From assembly GCA_020073445.1 (NCBI GenBank), contig JAIQFE010000018.1:57084-121083 (forward strand): a stretch of 64,000 bases of DNA, read 5' to 3'. The stretch comes from Terriglobia bacterium. GTDB lineage: Bacteria; Acidobacteriota; Terriglobia; Bryobacterales; Bryobacteraceae. The number at the start of each line of letters is the position of its first letter. The first letter of the stretch is position 1. The notes beneath the pieces were generated by a model. The model was given only the letters and a program-made list of their open reading frames with translations, did no database searches and was not told the DNA's origin. Positions 8,564-17,782 of the stretch are shown here, in pieces. The position numbers were made by a program, and so were the translations under genes.

Positions 8564-9182
8564 ACCTCTAAAGCCCCCGTCTATTTCTCTGGCAATCTTA
8601 AACTTCTTCGCCAGTCAACCGAACTTTCCTGCACTGGAGGGCGACCTAAGTGAAGAATTTCACCAACGAGCAGAGATCTCAGGCGAGAACGCGGCGAGAC
8701 GTTGGTATTGGCGGCAGGTGTTCCGCAATTCGTGGGCACTCACCGTACGCGAGGTATTTCAGACGCCGGTTCGGACAACGCTCGTCGCACTCGTTTGTCT
8801 CTTTGGGGTAGACGTCCTCACAACCCTTTATGCCTTTATAAGATTTTATCCCCTTCCTGCGCTGCAACTTTTCTACAACGGACGCCATAGGAACGTCGCA
8901 TTTCTCGTTACATTCGTGGCGGCGCTCGCAACGGGATGGATTGGTGGCCGACTTTTACGCGGGCGCGAGTGGGCGCTTGCGCTGACGTTTACGATCATCT
9001 GGGCATTATTGACGCTGCCGAGGATTTGGCAACTCTTATTCATATATCCAGTGCCTATTGTTTCTACACCATTGTGGGACTATGCCGTTTATGTCTGGTT
9101 CGTCCGTCAGGTAGGCTTCTTCCTAGGTAGTCTCTGGTCGAGAAAATCGAGAACAAGCATGGCGGTCGCCGGTCGCGTCTGA
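8556..9182 (+). CDS. Permease prefix domain 2-type membrane protein
   Basis: A 208-residue protein from GTG 8556, with GGAGG six bases upstream and inside the end of padR. The N-terminal 60 residues (LAILNFFASQPNFPALEGDLSEEF, then RRWYWRQVFRNSW) match the prefix segment found at the N-terminus of acidobacterial duplicated orphan MacB-type permeases. Instead of the permease, four predicted membrane helices follow. So this is a stand-alone prefix-plus-membrane protein. In this lineage such genes sit next to PadR regulators, as here. A role in envelope stress or efflux is only inferred from that pairing. Confidence 0.7.
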   Translation: MSEPLKPPSISLAILNFFASQPNFPALEGDLSEEFHQRAEISGENAARRWYWRQVFRNSWALTVREVFQTPVRTTLVALVCLFGVDVLTTLYAFIRFYPLPALQLFYNGRHRNVAFLVTFVAALATGWIGGRLLRGREWALALTFTIIWALLTLPRIWQLLFIYPVPIVSTPLWDYAVYVWFVRQVGFFLGSLWSRKSRTSMAVAGRV

Positions 9183-9229
9183 CGTGGTTGTCTGAGAACT
9201 TTGCCAGGCGACTATCCGAGCGCTGAGTT

Positions 9230-11020
9230 ATGATCATTAATCTACGAGTCACGACATTGCTTTTTTTCGTGCTTGTCCTGGCGCTCGCGCAGAGTGACCG
9301 GTCAGTAGCTATTTCCCCGGATTCCTGGCCAGAACGTGACGGGTATCTCGGGCTGGAGGCATCCGGACCTCGGGTTCCCGGTCTCGGCCCGGAGCAGACT
9401 CTCAAACCAGGGAAAGCGATGATCGCGGGAGCGACAAATCCATTTGCAGTCCACGCCGGACTGGAAATGTTAAAAGCGGGTGGCAGCGCTGCTGACGCGG
9501 CGCTCACGACAGTGCTAGCGCAGGTGGCGTTGAATGCAGGCGGAGCCGTGAGCTATGCGGGAATCTTCACTGCGGTCTATTACGATGCCAGTTCCAAGAA
9601 AGTCTATTCTCTCAATGCGAGTTGGAACACTCCCAAAGACGAAACCGACCCACGCTCGATTCCCACACAGGGGACAGCCAGCGGAAGAACCGCCCTGGTG
9701 CCCGGGTTCATGGCCGGTGTACAGGCACTCCATGATCGTTTCGGACGGCGTCCGTTCTCCGAACTTTTCGAGCCATCGATCTGGCTGGCCCAAAAGGGCT
9801 TTCCCCTACCGTCTATAATCGACGCCTGGCGCCGTGCCCAGCCAGCCTCGATTGAGCGTCTAGATGACACCCGACGGATCTTCCAAAACCAAGCCGGTGA
9901 ATACTATCGTGAAGGCGATATTTTCCAACAACATCAGCTCGCTGACACGCTAAAACGGGTGGCCAGCGATGGCGCAACGTACATGTATCAGGGAGACTGG
10001 GCACACCATTTTGTCGACGCCGTTCAGCGCGAGGGCGGCAAAATCACCCTCGAAGACATGGCGGGGTACAAGGTGCTCTGGACGGAGCCCACTCGCGCGA
10101 CCTACCACGGCTACGAAGTGACGTCGCTTGGGCTCCCGAGCTTGGGCGGCTTGCAGACACTGGGTGCCTTGAAACTGGCAGAAGCCGACAGCGTCACCGA
10201 GCACGGTGACTATCGGCGTTCCCCCGCTTCGTTGTACTCCCTTATTCAGATCGCGCGTCTGCAAGCTGTGCTTGCCCATGCTCCCGCCGAGCAGCTTAGG
10301 ACAATTTTCCCCGGGTTTGACCCAGCACCTGAATCGCGGTTTTCAGCCGCTACGACAAAACGTCTCTTGACGATCCTCAAGGATAGGAACTGGTACACGA
10401 ACGCACTGAAGAAGATACCTATTGGAAAACCTGCCTCCAATCACTCCTCGGCGGTTGTGGCGGTCGACGAGCAAGGAAATGTCGCGGCAGTGCTGCATTC
10501 CTGCAATTGCCAGTTGTGGGGTTCGACCGGAATATTCGTAGACGGAGTTTCGATTCCCGATGCTGCAACTTTCCAGCAAGACGCGATCGAACGCGCGGGA
10601 CCGGGCCGTCGTCTGCCAGAAACGACGAATCCAGTGATTGTCTTGAAGAACGGAGAACCAGTTCTAGCGTCCTCGACCATCGGTTCCGCGCTGCACGAGG
10701 TGACGCTGCAGAATCTGATCAATGTACTCGATCTGGGTATGGATCCGCAGAGGGCCGTTAACCAGCCAAATTTCCAGGGTCCGTTCTGGGGAGTTGAGTT
10801 AGCCGGACCGGCGAAGAGCCAGCCCGAAAAGGAAGTCTTGGATCGAGGTTTCCGGGATCAGGTCATCAACGGGGTTAAGAGCCGCGGGCAGGCGATCTAC
10901 GAAGGGGTAAACGGCTATTCCCAGTCAGGCTATTGGACTGGTGTCCTTATTGACCCGGAGACGCGGGCTTTGTCGGGCGGTTCCTCGCGCAAACTGAATT
11001 CGTTTGTTGAAGGATACTAA
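9230..11020 (+). CDS. Gamma-glutamyltransferase family protein, divergent
   Basis: A 596-residue exported protein; the signal peptide covers about residues 1-22. The family frame is clear: GGSAADAALTTVLAQVALNAGG (large-subunit start), GRTALVPGFMAGVQALHDRFGR, the SLGLPSLGG loop and the small-subunit start near residue 403. GGTs cleave themselves to expose an N-terminal Thr nucleophile inside a TTH-S motif. Here the matching residues read S403-N-H-S-S, so the nucleophile would be Ser. The usual D-G-R-E-x-A-P substrate-binding box is replaced by LNASWNTPKDETDP. It may have changed substrate or lost transferase activity. No clear ribosome site precedes the ATG. Confidence 0.82.
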   Translation: MIINLRVTTLLFFVLVLALAQSDRSVAISPDSWPERDGYLGLEASGPRVPGLGPEQTLKPGKAMIAGATNPFAVHAGLEMLKAGGSAADAALTTVLAQVALNAGGAVSYAGIFTAVYYDASSKKVYSLNASWNTPKDETDPRSIPTQGTASGRTALVPGFMAGVQALHDRFGRRPFSELFEPSIWLAQKGFPLPSIIDAWRRAQPASIERLDDTRRIFQNQAGEYYREGDIFQQHQLADTLKRVASDGATYMYQGDWAHHFVDAVQREGGKITLEDMAGYKVLWTEPTRATYHGYEVTSLGLPSLGGLQTLGALKLAEADSVTEHGDYRRSPASLYSLIQIARLQAVLAHAPAEQLRTIFPGFDPAPESRFSAATTKRLLTILKDRNWYTNALKKIPIGKPASNHSSAVVAVDEQGNVAAVLHSCNCQLWGSTGIFVDGVSIPDAATFQQDAIERAGPGRRLPETTNPVIVLKNGEPVLASSTIGSALHEVTLQNLINVLDLGMDPQRAVNQPNFQGPFWGVELAGPAKSQPEKEVLDRGFRDQVINGVKSRGQAIYEGVNGYSQSGYWTGVLIDPETRALSGGSSRKLNSFVEGY

Positions 11021-11137
11021 GCAAACGATTTTCGCCTTCGCCGAAAACCAATTTCGTTATTCTTGCAAACGAGGGGGGTACAGTTTTGAACCCCGCTATC
11101 TCCTAACCCGTCAAAGGACCCGTGGTAGGCTGCGGAT

Positions 11138-11962
11138 ATGAAATCGCAGTCGGTCTCTTTATTGTTGGCCGTTCTGGCAGGCATCGCCTCAGTCCAGGGG
11201 CAATCTGCAAAGCCAACCTTCGAGGTTGCTTCCATCAAGCCTTCGGACCCTAACCCCGAAAACACGGTTTGGATTGGGATGGATGCCAATGCCGGGACGG
11301 TTCGCTACACAAACATCACTCTGCGGGATTGCATTCGGGCTGCATACCGCGTGCGGGACTTTCAGGTTGAGGGGCCGGACTGGATCCGCGATGCCCGCTA
11401 TGAGATCACCGCAAAATTGGGTGTGGGCACACAAGACCAGATTCCTGAGATGTTGCAGTCCCTTCTGGAAGAGCGGTTTAGGCTGAGCCTCCGACGCGGC
11501 ACAAAGGATCAGCAGGTCAACGCCCTGGTACTGGGCAAAGATGGATCCAGGTTGAAAGTTGCCGAGGCAAACGTAGCTGGTCGGATGACAGCCTTGGGGC
11601 CCGATGGAAAGCCAAGGCCGGCGATGAGCTATGCGGTATTGCCTTCCGGTGTGCGACTGCGGGCGCCCGCGGCGACGCTTGCCACGGTGGTTGAGTTCCT
11701 GTCGCGGCTTATGGAGCGGCCAGTGGTGGATATGACGGGTTTGAGCGGGCAATATGATCTGACATTGACGTTTATGCCTGAGATCATGGGGGGAATGTCT
11801 GCGAGCGCCGCCACAAATGGAGACGGGAAGCCGGCCTTTCCCGAGCCCGGGCCGTCCCTATTCGACGCGGTGCAGCAGTATGGTTTAAAGCTTGAGGCGA
11901 GGAAAGCTCCGATGGAACTGCTTACTGTGGTTCACGCGGAGAGGACCCCGACAGAGAACTAA
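11138..11962 (+). CDS. TIGR03435 family secreted protein
   Basis: A 274-residue exported protein with a signal peptide (residues 1 to about 22, ending SVQGQ). The mature start FEVASIKPSDP is the hallmark of TIGR03435, a family greatly expanded in Solibacter-like Acidobacteria. Further motifs are YTNITLRDCIRAAYRV, GPDWIRDARYEITAKL, LLEERFRLSLRR and VVDMTGLSGQYDLTLTF near the C-terminus. The function of the family is not established; its two halves resemble each other loosely. It lies 20 bases before the Rrf2 gene and may be co-transcribed with it. Confidence 0.92.
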   Translation: MKSQSVSLLLAVLAGIASVQGQSAKPTFEVASIKPSDPNPENTVWIGMDANAGTVRYTNITLRDCIRAAYRVRDFQVEGPDWIRDARYEITAKLGVGTQDQIPEMLQSLLEERFRLSLRRGTKDQQVNALVLGKDGSRLKVAEANVAGRMTALGPDGKPRPAMSYAVLPSGVRLRAPAATLATVVEFLSRLMERPVVDMTGLSGQYDLTLTFMPEIMGGMSASAATNGDGKPAFPEPGPSLFDAVQQYGLKLEARKAPMELLTVVHAERTPTEN

Positions 11963-11982
11963 AATTCACCCGAACAGGTGGT

Positions 11983-12471
11983 TTGCTAGACTCTGGTTTG
12001 AGGCAACTTTCGAAGCGCACTCAGTATAGCCTGAGGGCGTTGTACGCCTTGGCGCGCGATTATGGCAAAGGACCGACGCTGATCAGCGATCTGGCCGAAG
12101 AAGAATCCATCCCCAAAAAGTTCCTGGAGCAAATTCTGCTCTCATTGAAAGGTTTGGGGTTAGTGACCAGCAAGAAGGGCAAGGGCGGCGGATATATGCT
12201 GATGCATCCGCCGGATCAGATCACTATTGCCACCGTCATCCGGATGATCGACGGACCTCTGGCGCCTCTCCCCTGCGCCAGCGAAACCCGGTTTCGAAAG
12301 TGCGACGAATGCGTCGATATCGAAACGTGCGGGACCAGGATCGTCATGAAGGAAGTCCGGGATTCCATAGCGGCAATTCTGGAACGCACCACCCTTGCCT
12401 CGGTTTGCCGCAAGGTGGATCAGGCTCGCCAGAAGCAGCGGCCTCCTGGATCCCTCGCTTACGATATATGA
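11983..12471 (+). CDS. Rrf2 family transcriptional regulator (CymR/IscR-like)
   Basis: About 160 residues. The N-terminal winged helix ([23 protein letters not shown], then [26 protein letters not shown]) is typical of Rrf2. Three cysteines plus one ([19 protein letters not shown]) lie where IscR-type members bind an Fe-S cluster. The start is uncertain: TTG 11983 or TTG 11998, which gives the usual LRQLSKRTQ beginning. The gene ends inside the 3' end of cysA on the other strand, a 13-bp overlap. Next to a sulfate uptake operon, a CymR-like role in sulfur or cysteine control is likely but inferred. Confidence 0.88.
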   Translation: MLDSGLRQLSKRTQYSLRALYALARDYGKGPTLISDLAEEESIPKKFLEQILLSLKGLGLVTSKKGKGGGYMLMHPPDQITIATVIRMIDGPLAPLPCASETRFRKCDECVDIETCGTRIVMKEVRDSIAAILERTTLASVCRKVDQARQKQRPPGSLAYDI

Positions 12472-13484
12472 GCCGAGGGGAACGTCCGCAGATTCCGCGG
12501 CGTTACTTCGACCTTATCCCCGACACTTAAAGCCAGCTCCCGATAGCGGTCGCGGCTGATTTCGGCGTCCAGGGAGCTCCCGTTGTCCTCCCGCATCAAC
12601 TCCAGCCGCACTACCGGACCCGCTGAGGCGATGTGGCGGATCGAAGCGACCACGGCGCCATTCGTCGCTCCCGAATGACGGGCAACGTCCAGCTCGTAGG
12701 GCCGTACGTAGCCAATTGTTGCCGCCGCCGCTTCCGCGGCCTCTGGGCGTCCGTGGAACAAGTTGACGTCGCCGAGAAACTGATAGACGAACGCGCTCGC
12801 CGGGTTGTCGTAGACTTCGATCGGGGTTCCGACTTGCTCGATCCGCCCGTGGTTCATGATGGCGACGCGATCGGCCACCTCCAGCGCCTCTTCCTGATCG
12901 TGCGTTACGAAAACGCTGGCTACGTGAAGCTCGTCGTGTAATCGCCGCAGCCATCGCCGAAGTTCCTTGCGAACCTTGGCGTCCAGCGCTCCAAAGGGTT
13001 CGTCGAGCAGCAACACGCGAGGTTCCACGGCCAGCGCTCGTGCCAGCGCGACGCGTTGACGTTGTCCTCCGGACAACTGGTTGGGATAGCGATCACCCAG
13101 CCAGTCCAGCTGGATGAGTTCCAGCAGTTTCCGCACTCGGCCGCGAATGTCCTCTTCCGAAGGCCGGGTGGCTTTAGGCCGCAAGCGCAACCCGAACGCG
13201 ACATTCTCAAAAACGGTCAAATGCCGAAACAGTGCGTAGTGCTGAAACACGAACCCGACCTGCCGGTCGCGAGCCTTCGAATTGGTTGCATCTTCGTCGT
13301 TCAGCCGAATGGTCCCGCTGTCTGGCACGTCTAAGCCCGCAATGATGCGCAGCAGCGTCGTTTTGCCCGAGCCGGATGGACCAAGAAGAGCAACCAGTTC
13401 GCCGCTCTCAATCCGAAGGCTGACGTCCTGCAGGGCTTCGAAGGTGCCGTAGGTCTTCCGGATGTGATCGACTTCGATGCTCAC
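12459..13484 (-). CDS. cysA: Sulfate/thiosulfate ABC transporter, ATP-binding subunit CysA
   Basis: A 341-residue ATPase that powers sulfate or thiosulfate import with CysT/CysW. Walker A ([10 protein letters not shown]), Q-loop ([11 protein letters not shown]), signature ([14 protein letters not shown]), Walker B ([12 protein letters not shown]) and H-loop (FVTHDQEEA) are all intact. A C-terminal TOBE-like regulatory part follows. GTG 13484 is chosen because it gives the usual [12 protein letters not shown] start and overlaps the cysW stop as GTGA; the frame upstream of it is merely open. Last gene of the operon, converging on the Rrf2 gene. Confidence 0.95.
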   Translation of the reverse strand: MSIEVDHIRKTYGTFEALQDVSLRIESGELVALLGPSGSGKTTLLRIIAGLDVPDSGTIRLNDEDATNSKARDRQVGFVFQHYALFRHLTVFENVAFGLRLRPKATRPSEEDIRGRVRKLLELIQLDWLGDRYPNQLSGGQRQRVALARALAVEPRVLLLDEPFGALDAKVRKELRRWLRRLHDELHVASVFVTHDQEEALEVADRVAIMNHGRIEQVGTPIEVYDNPASAFVYQFLGDVNLFHGRPEAAEAAAATIGYVRPYELDVARHSGATNGAVVASIRHIASAGPVVRLELMREDNGSSLDAEISRDRYRELALSVGDKVEVTPRNLRTFPSAHIS

Positions 13485-14341
13485 TGACTCTCCAGTCCTG
13501 TCTTGTGTTCCAGAAACTTCTTCAGCGCGAGCGAGATCACGGCGATGACGCTCAATAACGACGCGACCGCGAAGGCGCCGGAATAGTTGTACTCGTTGTA
13601 GAGGATCTCGACGTGCAGGGGCAGGGTATTGGTCTCGCCTCGAATGTGCCCCGAAACCACGGACACCGCGCCGAATTCCCCCAGGGCTCGAGCGGTGCAC
13701 AAGACGACGCCGTAAAGCAGCCCCCATTTGATGTTCGGCAGGGTGATCTTCCAGAACATCTGCCAGCCCGACGCACCCAATACCAGTGCCGCCTCTTCTT
13801 CATCGGTCCCCTGGGATTCCATCAGCGAAATCAGTTCGCGCGCGACGAAGGGAAACGTAACGAAGGTGGTTGCCAGTATGATGCCCGGCACAGCGAAGAT
13901 GATTTGAATGTCGTGGTCCGAGAACCACTCGCCGAACCAGCCTTGCGCTCCGAACACCAGCACGTAGATCAATCCCGAAATCACAGGCGAGACGCCGAAG
14001 GGAATGTCGATCAGCGTCACCAGGATGTTCTTGCCCCTGAATTGAAACTTAGTGACCGCCCAGGCCGCGGCCATCCCGAATACCGTATTCAAGGGGACCG
14101 CGACGCCCACGGTCAGCAGCGATAGGTAGATCGCTGAACGTGTTTCCGGGGATTGCACCGCTGAACGGTAGCCTTCCAGGCCCTTGGCGAACGCCTGGAC
14201 GAACACGGCCACTAGCGGCAGTACGATGAACAACCCCATCGCGAGGAGTGCCAGGGCCGTTAAGCCTAGTTGAACCGGTAGGGGATCGCGTTTGACCACA
14301 CGCACAGTTGGAGCGCTCAAGGGCAGGGCCGCGGTGCTCAT
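13481..14341 (-). CDS. cysW: Sulfate ABC transporter permease CysW
   Basis: A 286-residue inner-membrane permease with about six helices. The cytoplasmic EAA loop reads [31 protein letters not shown]. Further along, [34 protein letters not shown] is the diagnostic CysW stretch. It pairs with CysT to form the translocation channel. Its ATG overlaps the cysT stop (ATGA, 14338-14341) and its own stop overlaps the cysA start (GTGA), so the three subunits are translationally coupled. Confidence 0.95.
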   Translation of the reverse strand: MSTAALPLSAPTVRVVKRDPLPVQLGLTALALLAMGLFIVLPLVAVFVQAFAKGLEGYRSAVQSPETRSAIYLSLLTVGVAVPLNTVFGMAAAWAVTKFQFRGKNILVTLIDIPFGVSPVISGLIYVLVFGAQGWFGEWFSDHDIQIIFAVPGIILATTFVTFPFVARELISLMESQGTDEEEAALVLGASGWQMFWKITLPNIKWGLLYGVVLCTARALGEFGAVSVVSGHIRGETNTLPLHVEILYNEYNYSGAFAVASLLSVIAVISLALKKFLEHKTGLESQ

Positions 14342-15171
14342 GCGGGCTCCAGGAATTTGCGCGTGCGCCGCTGAAGCACGTTGATCCCGAGCAGCAGGAT
14401 GAATGACGTGATCAGAAGCGCGGCCGCGATCGCCGTGGCGCCGGCGTAATCGTATTGCTCCAGCTTGGTGACGATCAGCAGCGGCGTGATTTCCGTCTTC
14501 ATGGGTAAATTCCCCGCGATGAAGATCACCGATCCGTATTCGCCCAAGGCTCGAGCAAACGCCAATGCGAATCCCGTCAAGAGCGCTGGACGGATCAGCG
14601 GAAATATCACCAAGGTGAAGATCTGCCAGCGGGTGGCGCCGAGGCTGGATGCGGCTTCTTCGAGTTCCTGATCCGCATCCGCGAGCACCGGCTGCACGCT
14701 GCGGATGACGAACGGAAGGCCGATGAACGTCAGCGCCACAATCACGCCCAGCGGTGTGAAAGCCACTTTGATGCCGAGCGGCGCGAGATACTGCCCGATC
14801 CAGCCATTCTCCGTATACAAACTGGTCAACGCGATTCCCGCGACCGCCGTGGGCAGAGCAAACGGCAAGTCGACCAACGCGTCCACCAGAGCCTTGCCCG
14901 GAAATTCGTATCGGACCAGGACCCAGGCAACCAGGAATCCAACGGCGACACTTACGCCGCCGGCTGCCAGTGAGGCGCCGAAACTCAAGCGATAGGACGC
15001 GACCACTTGAGGCGACGTCACCACCGTCCAGATGTGCTCCCAGCTCGACGTCGCCGTCTTGAAGAAGATCGCACTCAAGGGAACGAGCACGATCAGGCTT
15101 AGGTAGATCGCGGTGTAGCCGAACGCCGGCCAGAACCCCGGCAGAATACTCGGACGTTTGAAAGTGTGCAA
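14338..15171 (-). CDS. cysT: Sulfate ABC transporter permease CysT
   Basis: About 277 residues with six membrane helices. The EAA loop ([31 protein letters not shown]) and [34 protein letters not shown] are characteristic of CysT (CysU). The most likely start is TTG 15171, one base after the stop of the binding-protein gene, giving a normal N-terminus ([13 protein letters not shown]). The longer frame starting at 15261 overlaps the binding-protein gene by 89 bases and is cysteine/arginine-rich, unlike the family. An ATG within that overlap is a second choice. Confidence 0.92.
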   Translation of the reverse strand: MHTFKRPSILPGFWPAFGYTAIYLSLIVLVPLSAIFFKTATSSWEHIWTVVTSPQVVASYRLSFGASLAAGGVSVAVGFLVAWVLVRYEFPGKALVDALVDLPFALPTAVAGIALTSLYTENGWIGQYLAPLGIKVAFTPLGVIVALTFIGLPFVIRSVQPVLADADQELEEAASSLGATRWQIFTLVIFPLIRPALLTGFALAFARALGEYGSVIFIAGNLPMKTEITPLLIVTKLEQYDYAGATAIAAALLITSFILLLGINVLQRRTRKFLEPA

Positions 15172-15172
15172 T

Positions 15173-16180
15173 CTATTTCCCAGGCGTGTAGATCTTGTCG
15201 AACACGCCCCCATCGTCGAAATGCTTCTTCTGAGTCTTCTGCCAGCCTCCGAACAGTTCATCGATCGTGAATAGCTGCAGTTTCGGAAAGCGACCCGCGT
15301 ACTTCGCCGCTACCTTCTCCAGGCGCGGACGATAGAAGTTCTTGGCTCCGATCTCCTGACCCTCTTCGGTGTACAAAAACTCCAAGTACGCCTTGGCGAC
15401 TTCTCCGTTGCCGTGTTTATTCGCGTACTTATCGACCACGGCCACCGGCGGCTCCGCCAGGATGCTGATCGCGGGAACCACCACTTCGACCTTGTCTTTG
15501 CCGAGTTCGTTCAGGGCCAGATATGCTTCGTTCTCCCAGGAGAGCAGCACGTCGCCGATACCGCGCTGGGCGAAGGTGGTGGTCGATCCCCGCGCGCCGG
15601 AGTCCAGCACGGGAACATTCTTATAGAGACGCGTGACGAAGTCCTGGGCCTTGGCTTCGTCGTTGTTGTTCTTCTTGAGCGCGTAGCCCCACGCAGCCAG
15701 ATAAGCCCAGCGTGCGCCGCCGGAGGATTTCGGATTCGGCGTGATCACGGAAACACCTGGTTTGACGATGTCATCCCAGTCCTTGATGTGCTTGGGATTG
15801 CCCTTGCGCACCAGGAAAACGATCGTCGATGTGTACGGCGTGCTGTTGTTCGGCAACCGGCTCTGCCAGTTCGCGGGAAGTGCTCGTGCTTTCTCTGCGA
15901 TCGAGTCGATGTCATAGGAGAGCGCCAGCGTCACGATATCCGCCTGAAGACCGTCGATCACCGCGCGCGCCTGCTTGCCGGAACCGCCATGCGACTGGCT
16001 GACCTGCACGTCAACTCCGGTCTTGGTCTTCCATTGCTTGGCGAACGCTGCGTTGATGTCTTGGTACAGCTCGCGGGTCGGATCGTAGGATACGTTCAGC
16101 AACTTAATGGAACTCGGGTTCGCGGCAAACATCGCCGTTGCTGTCAGAAGTGACCAACCGATTCGAAGTGTGCGTTTCAT
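15173..16180 (-). CDS. sbp: Sulfate-binding periplasmic protein
   Basis: A 335-residue exported solute-binding protein. ATG 16180 gives a clear signal peptide ([12 protein letters not shown]...FAANPS); the frame upstream is open but not protein-like. [51 protein letters not shown] and [20 protein letters not shown] are the sulfate/thiosulfate-binding signatures. It delivers sulfate to CysTWA encoded immediately downstream. Whether thiosulfate is preferred (CysP-like) cannot be decided from motifs alone. Confidence 0.95.
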   Translation of the reverse strand: MKRTLRIGWSLLTATAMFAANPSSIKLLNVSYDPTRELYQDINAAFAKQWKTKTGVDVQVSQSHGGSGKQARAVIDGLQADIVTLALSYDIDSIAEKARALPANWQSRLPNNSTPYTSTIVFLVRKGNPKHIKDWDDIVKPGVSVITPNPKSSGGARWAYLAAWGYALKKNNNDEAKAQDFVTRLYKNVPVLDSGARGSTTTFAQRGIGDVLLSWENEAYLALNELGKDKVEVVVPAISILAEPPVAVVDKYANKHGNGEVAKAYLEFLYTEEGQEIGAKNFYRPRLEKVAAKYAGRFPKLQLFTIDELFGGWQKTQKKHFDDGGVFDKIYTPGK

Positions 16181-16200
16181 AGTCTTGGTTTTCCTATAGC

Positions 16201-17571
16201 TCAAAAGTTGATTTGGAATCGTTGCAGGAGCGCGCGTTCTGTGGGGCGATTTCCGCCCGTCGCAGCCGTCGCTCCGCCGCCGAAGTTGGTGTTCCCGTAG
16301 TCGAGAGAGATGCGGACTGCGCGATTCAAATACCAGTTCACGCCGCCCACCCACTCCCGCGCGCTGCGCGGCGAGGTCGCGACCGTACCGAATCCGTAGT
16401 CGAAGAAGCCGCGCTCGACGCTGAAGGCCCCCGTGCGAACTGCCAGCTCGATCGCGCCCCAGCCGTGATTCTTCGGATCGAAACTCTTGCGCGGCGTGAG
16501 AGTAGTGAATCCTTTCTTGTCTCCGGTGAGCAGATAGGAAGCCTGTACTTGCCAGGCTCGGAAAGCAATGCTGCGCCGCACGGTGCCCTTCTGGAGGCCT
16601 TCTTCGGCCAGCGTGTACTCGGCGAAGATTCCGAAAGGCCCGTTGTAGTAGTACCCTTGCGGAGCCAAACGAGTCCGGTGCCCCGCGGCGACGACGCCAG
16701 ATGCGAAGGAAAAGAACGTGTTCTGGCCGAAGGTCTTGTAGGACGGCAGCGGAATGCCGTCGTCATTCCCGCTCGAGGCCCCGATACCGAAGCCGAGTCC
16801 GCTCAGGGGGTGGTTGGTGTTGGGAAGAAAAGGCGTCAGGAAGATCCGAGCGGCATAATCGCGATGATCGCTCACCGACGCGTCGCTCAAGCCGTTATCC
16901 GGCACGCCGTTGAACACGCCCACCGTGTAGCTGACGCGCCGCTTCACGATATCGCCCGAGACCTGATAGCCGATGTCGCGGCTGGGAACCAGCAGGGTAG
17001 GCAAGCCGCGCTCGATAAAACTCGTATCGTCATCCGATTGCAGGCGTTCGAGGCCCACGGGAGGTTTGAACTTGCCTACACGAAGGTTCGCGCGGGAGAA
17101 ATAGTTCAACTGCATGTAAGCTTCGTAAAGCACCGTGGATCCCTGGCCGAAATCGGGCCGCAGGTAGAAATCGACGTACTTATAAACCGTGCCCGAGATT
17201 GCCGGCCGTGCGCGCCGGATGAGGATCTGGTCGGTGAAGGGAACACTGCTCTCCCCGGGAAACGTCCGATTGTCGAGTTGAATGTCGAGGCCGATCTTAA
17301 GCAGGAAATTTTGATCGTTGGACCGGATGGTGATGCCGGTGGGTTCAGCCCCGACGGTCGCGCCGCTCCGCGCCTTGTCCGCGGCCGATTCCGCCTCCAA
17401 CTCCCTGGTCCGGTCGGAAACTCTTACGCGCTGGTCCAGATCCTCGACCTTCCTCTCCAATTCTTGAATCTTCTGCTCTGGGGTTTGCGGATCGGGGACC
17501 TGTGCCTTCACCGGAACCACCTGGGTGGCCAGAATCAGAAACAGCTCGATCGATAGCTTGCGAACAGACAC
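16201..17571 (-). CDS. Porin of the OprO/OprP type, first gene of the sulfate operon
   Basis: A 456-residue outer-membrane protein starting at GTG 17571, with AGGAG about 12 bases upstream. The signal peptide (ending VKAQ) is followed by a coiled-coil segment of about 40 residues ([19 protein letters not shown]), as in trimeric Porin_O_P proteins. The barrel has [41 protein letters not shown] and a terminal [12 protein letters not shown] ending in Phe. OprO/OprP are anion-selective (phosphate, polyphosphate). Leading a sulfate ABC operon, with 20 bases to sbp, it may serve sulfate entry; this is inference from position. Confidence 0.88.
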   Translation of the reverse strand: MSVRKLSIELFLILATQVVPVKAQVPDPQTPEQKIQELERKVEDLDQRVRVSDRTRELEAESAADKARSGATVGAEPTGITIRSNDQNFLLKIGLDIQLDNRTFPGESSVPFTDQILIRRARPAISGTVYKYVDFYLRPDFGQGSTVLYEAYMQLNYFSRANLRVGKFKPPVGLERLQSDDDTSFIERGLPTLLVPSRDIGYQVSGDIVKRRVSYTVGVFNGVPDNGLSDASVSDHRDYAARIFLTPFLPNTNHPLSGLGFGIGASSGNDDGIPLPSYKTFGQNTFFSFASGVVAAGHRTRLAPQGYYYNGPFGIFAEYTLAEEGLQKGTVRRSIAFRAWQVQASYLLTGDKKGFTTLTPRKSFDPKNHGWGAIELAVRTGAFSVERGFFDYGFGTVATSPRSAREWVGGVNWYLNRAVRISLDYGNTNFGGGATAATGGNRPTERALLQRFQINF

Positions 17572-17595
17572 TTGTGAAGTTTGCTCCTGTTGGTT

Positions 17596-17649
17596 AATAC
17601 TATACTATGTCGATAGAGTAATAGTATATTGAGAAGCACGGCTTGTCAA
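17596..17649 (-). promoter_or_regulatory. Promoter and operator-like dyad of the porin-sbp-cysTWA operon
   Basis: Read on the minus strand, TTGACA lies at 17649-17644. The -10 is TACTAT with a 17-base spacer (17626-17621) or TATACT with a 15-base spacer. Directly downstream and overlapping the -10 is an AT-rich imperfect dyad, 17596-17630. It contains repeated CTAT and ATAG units, with CTAT and ATAG flanking a GTCG centre at 17605-17616. Such a site suits a winged-helix repressor; the nearby Rrf2 regulator is the obvious candidate. Promoter reading is good, regulator assignment is inference. Confidence 0.6.
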
Positions 17650-17672
17650 GAGCTTGTTTCAGCTGCGCATTG

Positions 17673-17695
17673 TGTTTATAAGACACTTATAAACA
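17673..17695. promoter_or_regulatory. Perfect 10-bp-arm dyad upstream of the sulfate operon promoter
   Basis: Arms TGTTTATAAG and CTTATAAACA are exact reverse complements separated by ACA. The site lies about 25 bases upstream of the -35 box of the porin-sulfate operon and is too AT-rich to be a good terminator. Position and symmetry fit a binding site for a dimeric regulator, either an activator of the operon or a second regulator. It does not resemble the CTAT/ATAG dyad on the promoter itself, which suggests a different protein. Confidence 0.55.
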
Positions 17696-17727
17696 ATGAG
17701 ATAGTAGGATTCTCCGAGGTGGGATTA

Positions 17728-17762
17728 CAAAAGAAAACGGGGCAACCCGTAGGCTGCCCCGT
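17728..17762 (-). terminator. Rho-independent terminator of the sugar dehydrogenase gene
   Basis: Stem arms ACGGGGCA (17737-17744) and TGCCCCGT (17755-17762) form a perfect 8-bp GC-rich hairpin with a 10-base loop. On the minus strand the hairpin is followed by a T-rich run (TTTTCTTTT). It lies 21 bases after the stop of the minus-strand dehydrogenase gene at 17783, so it ends that transcript before the sulfate operon promoter. Confidence 0.85.
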
Positions 17763-17782
17763 CTGAGAAACTATCGTCTAGA

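Noticed and set aside
11030..11110. Short hairpins (TTTTCG with CGAAAA; GGGG with CCCC) after the gamma-glutamyltransferase
   Set aside because: Stems are short and lack a T-run, so I did not call a terminator.
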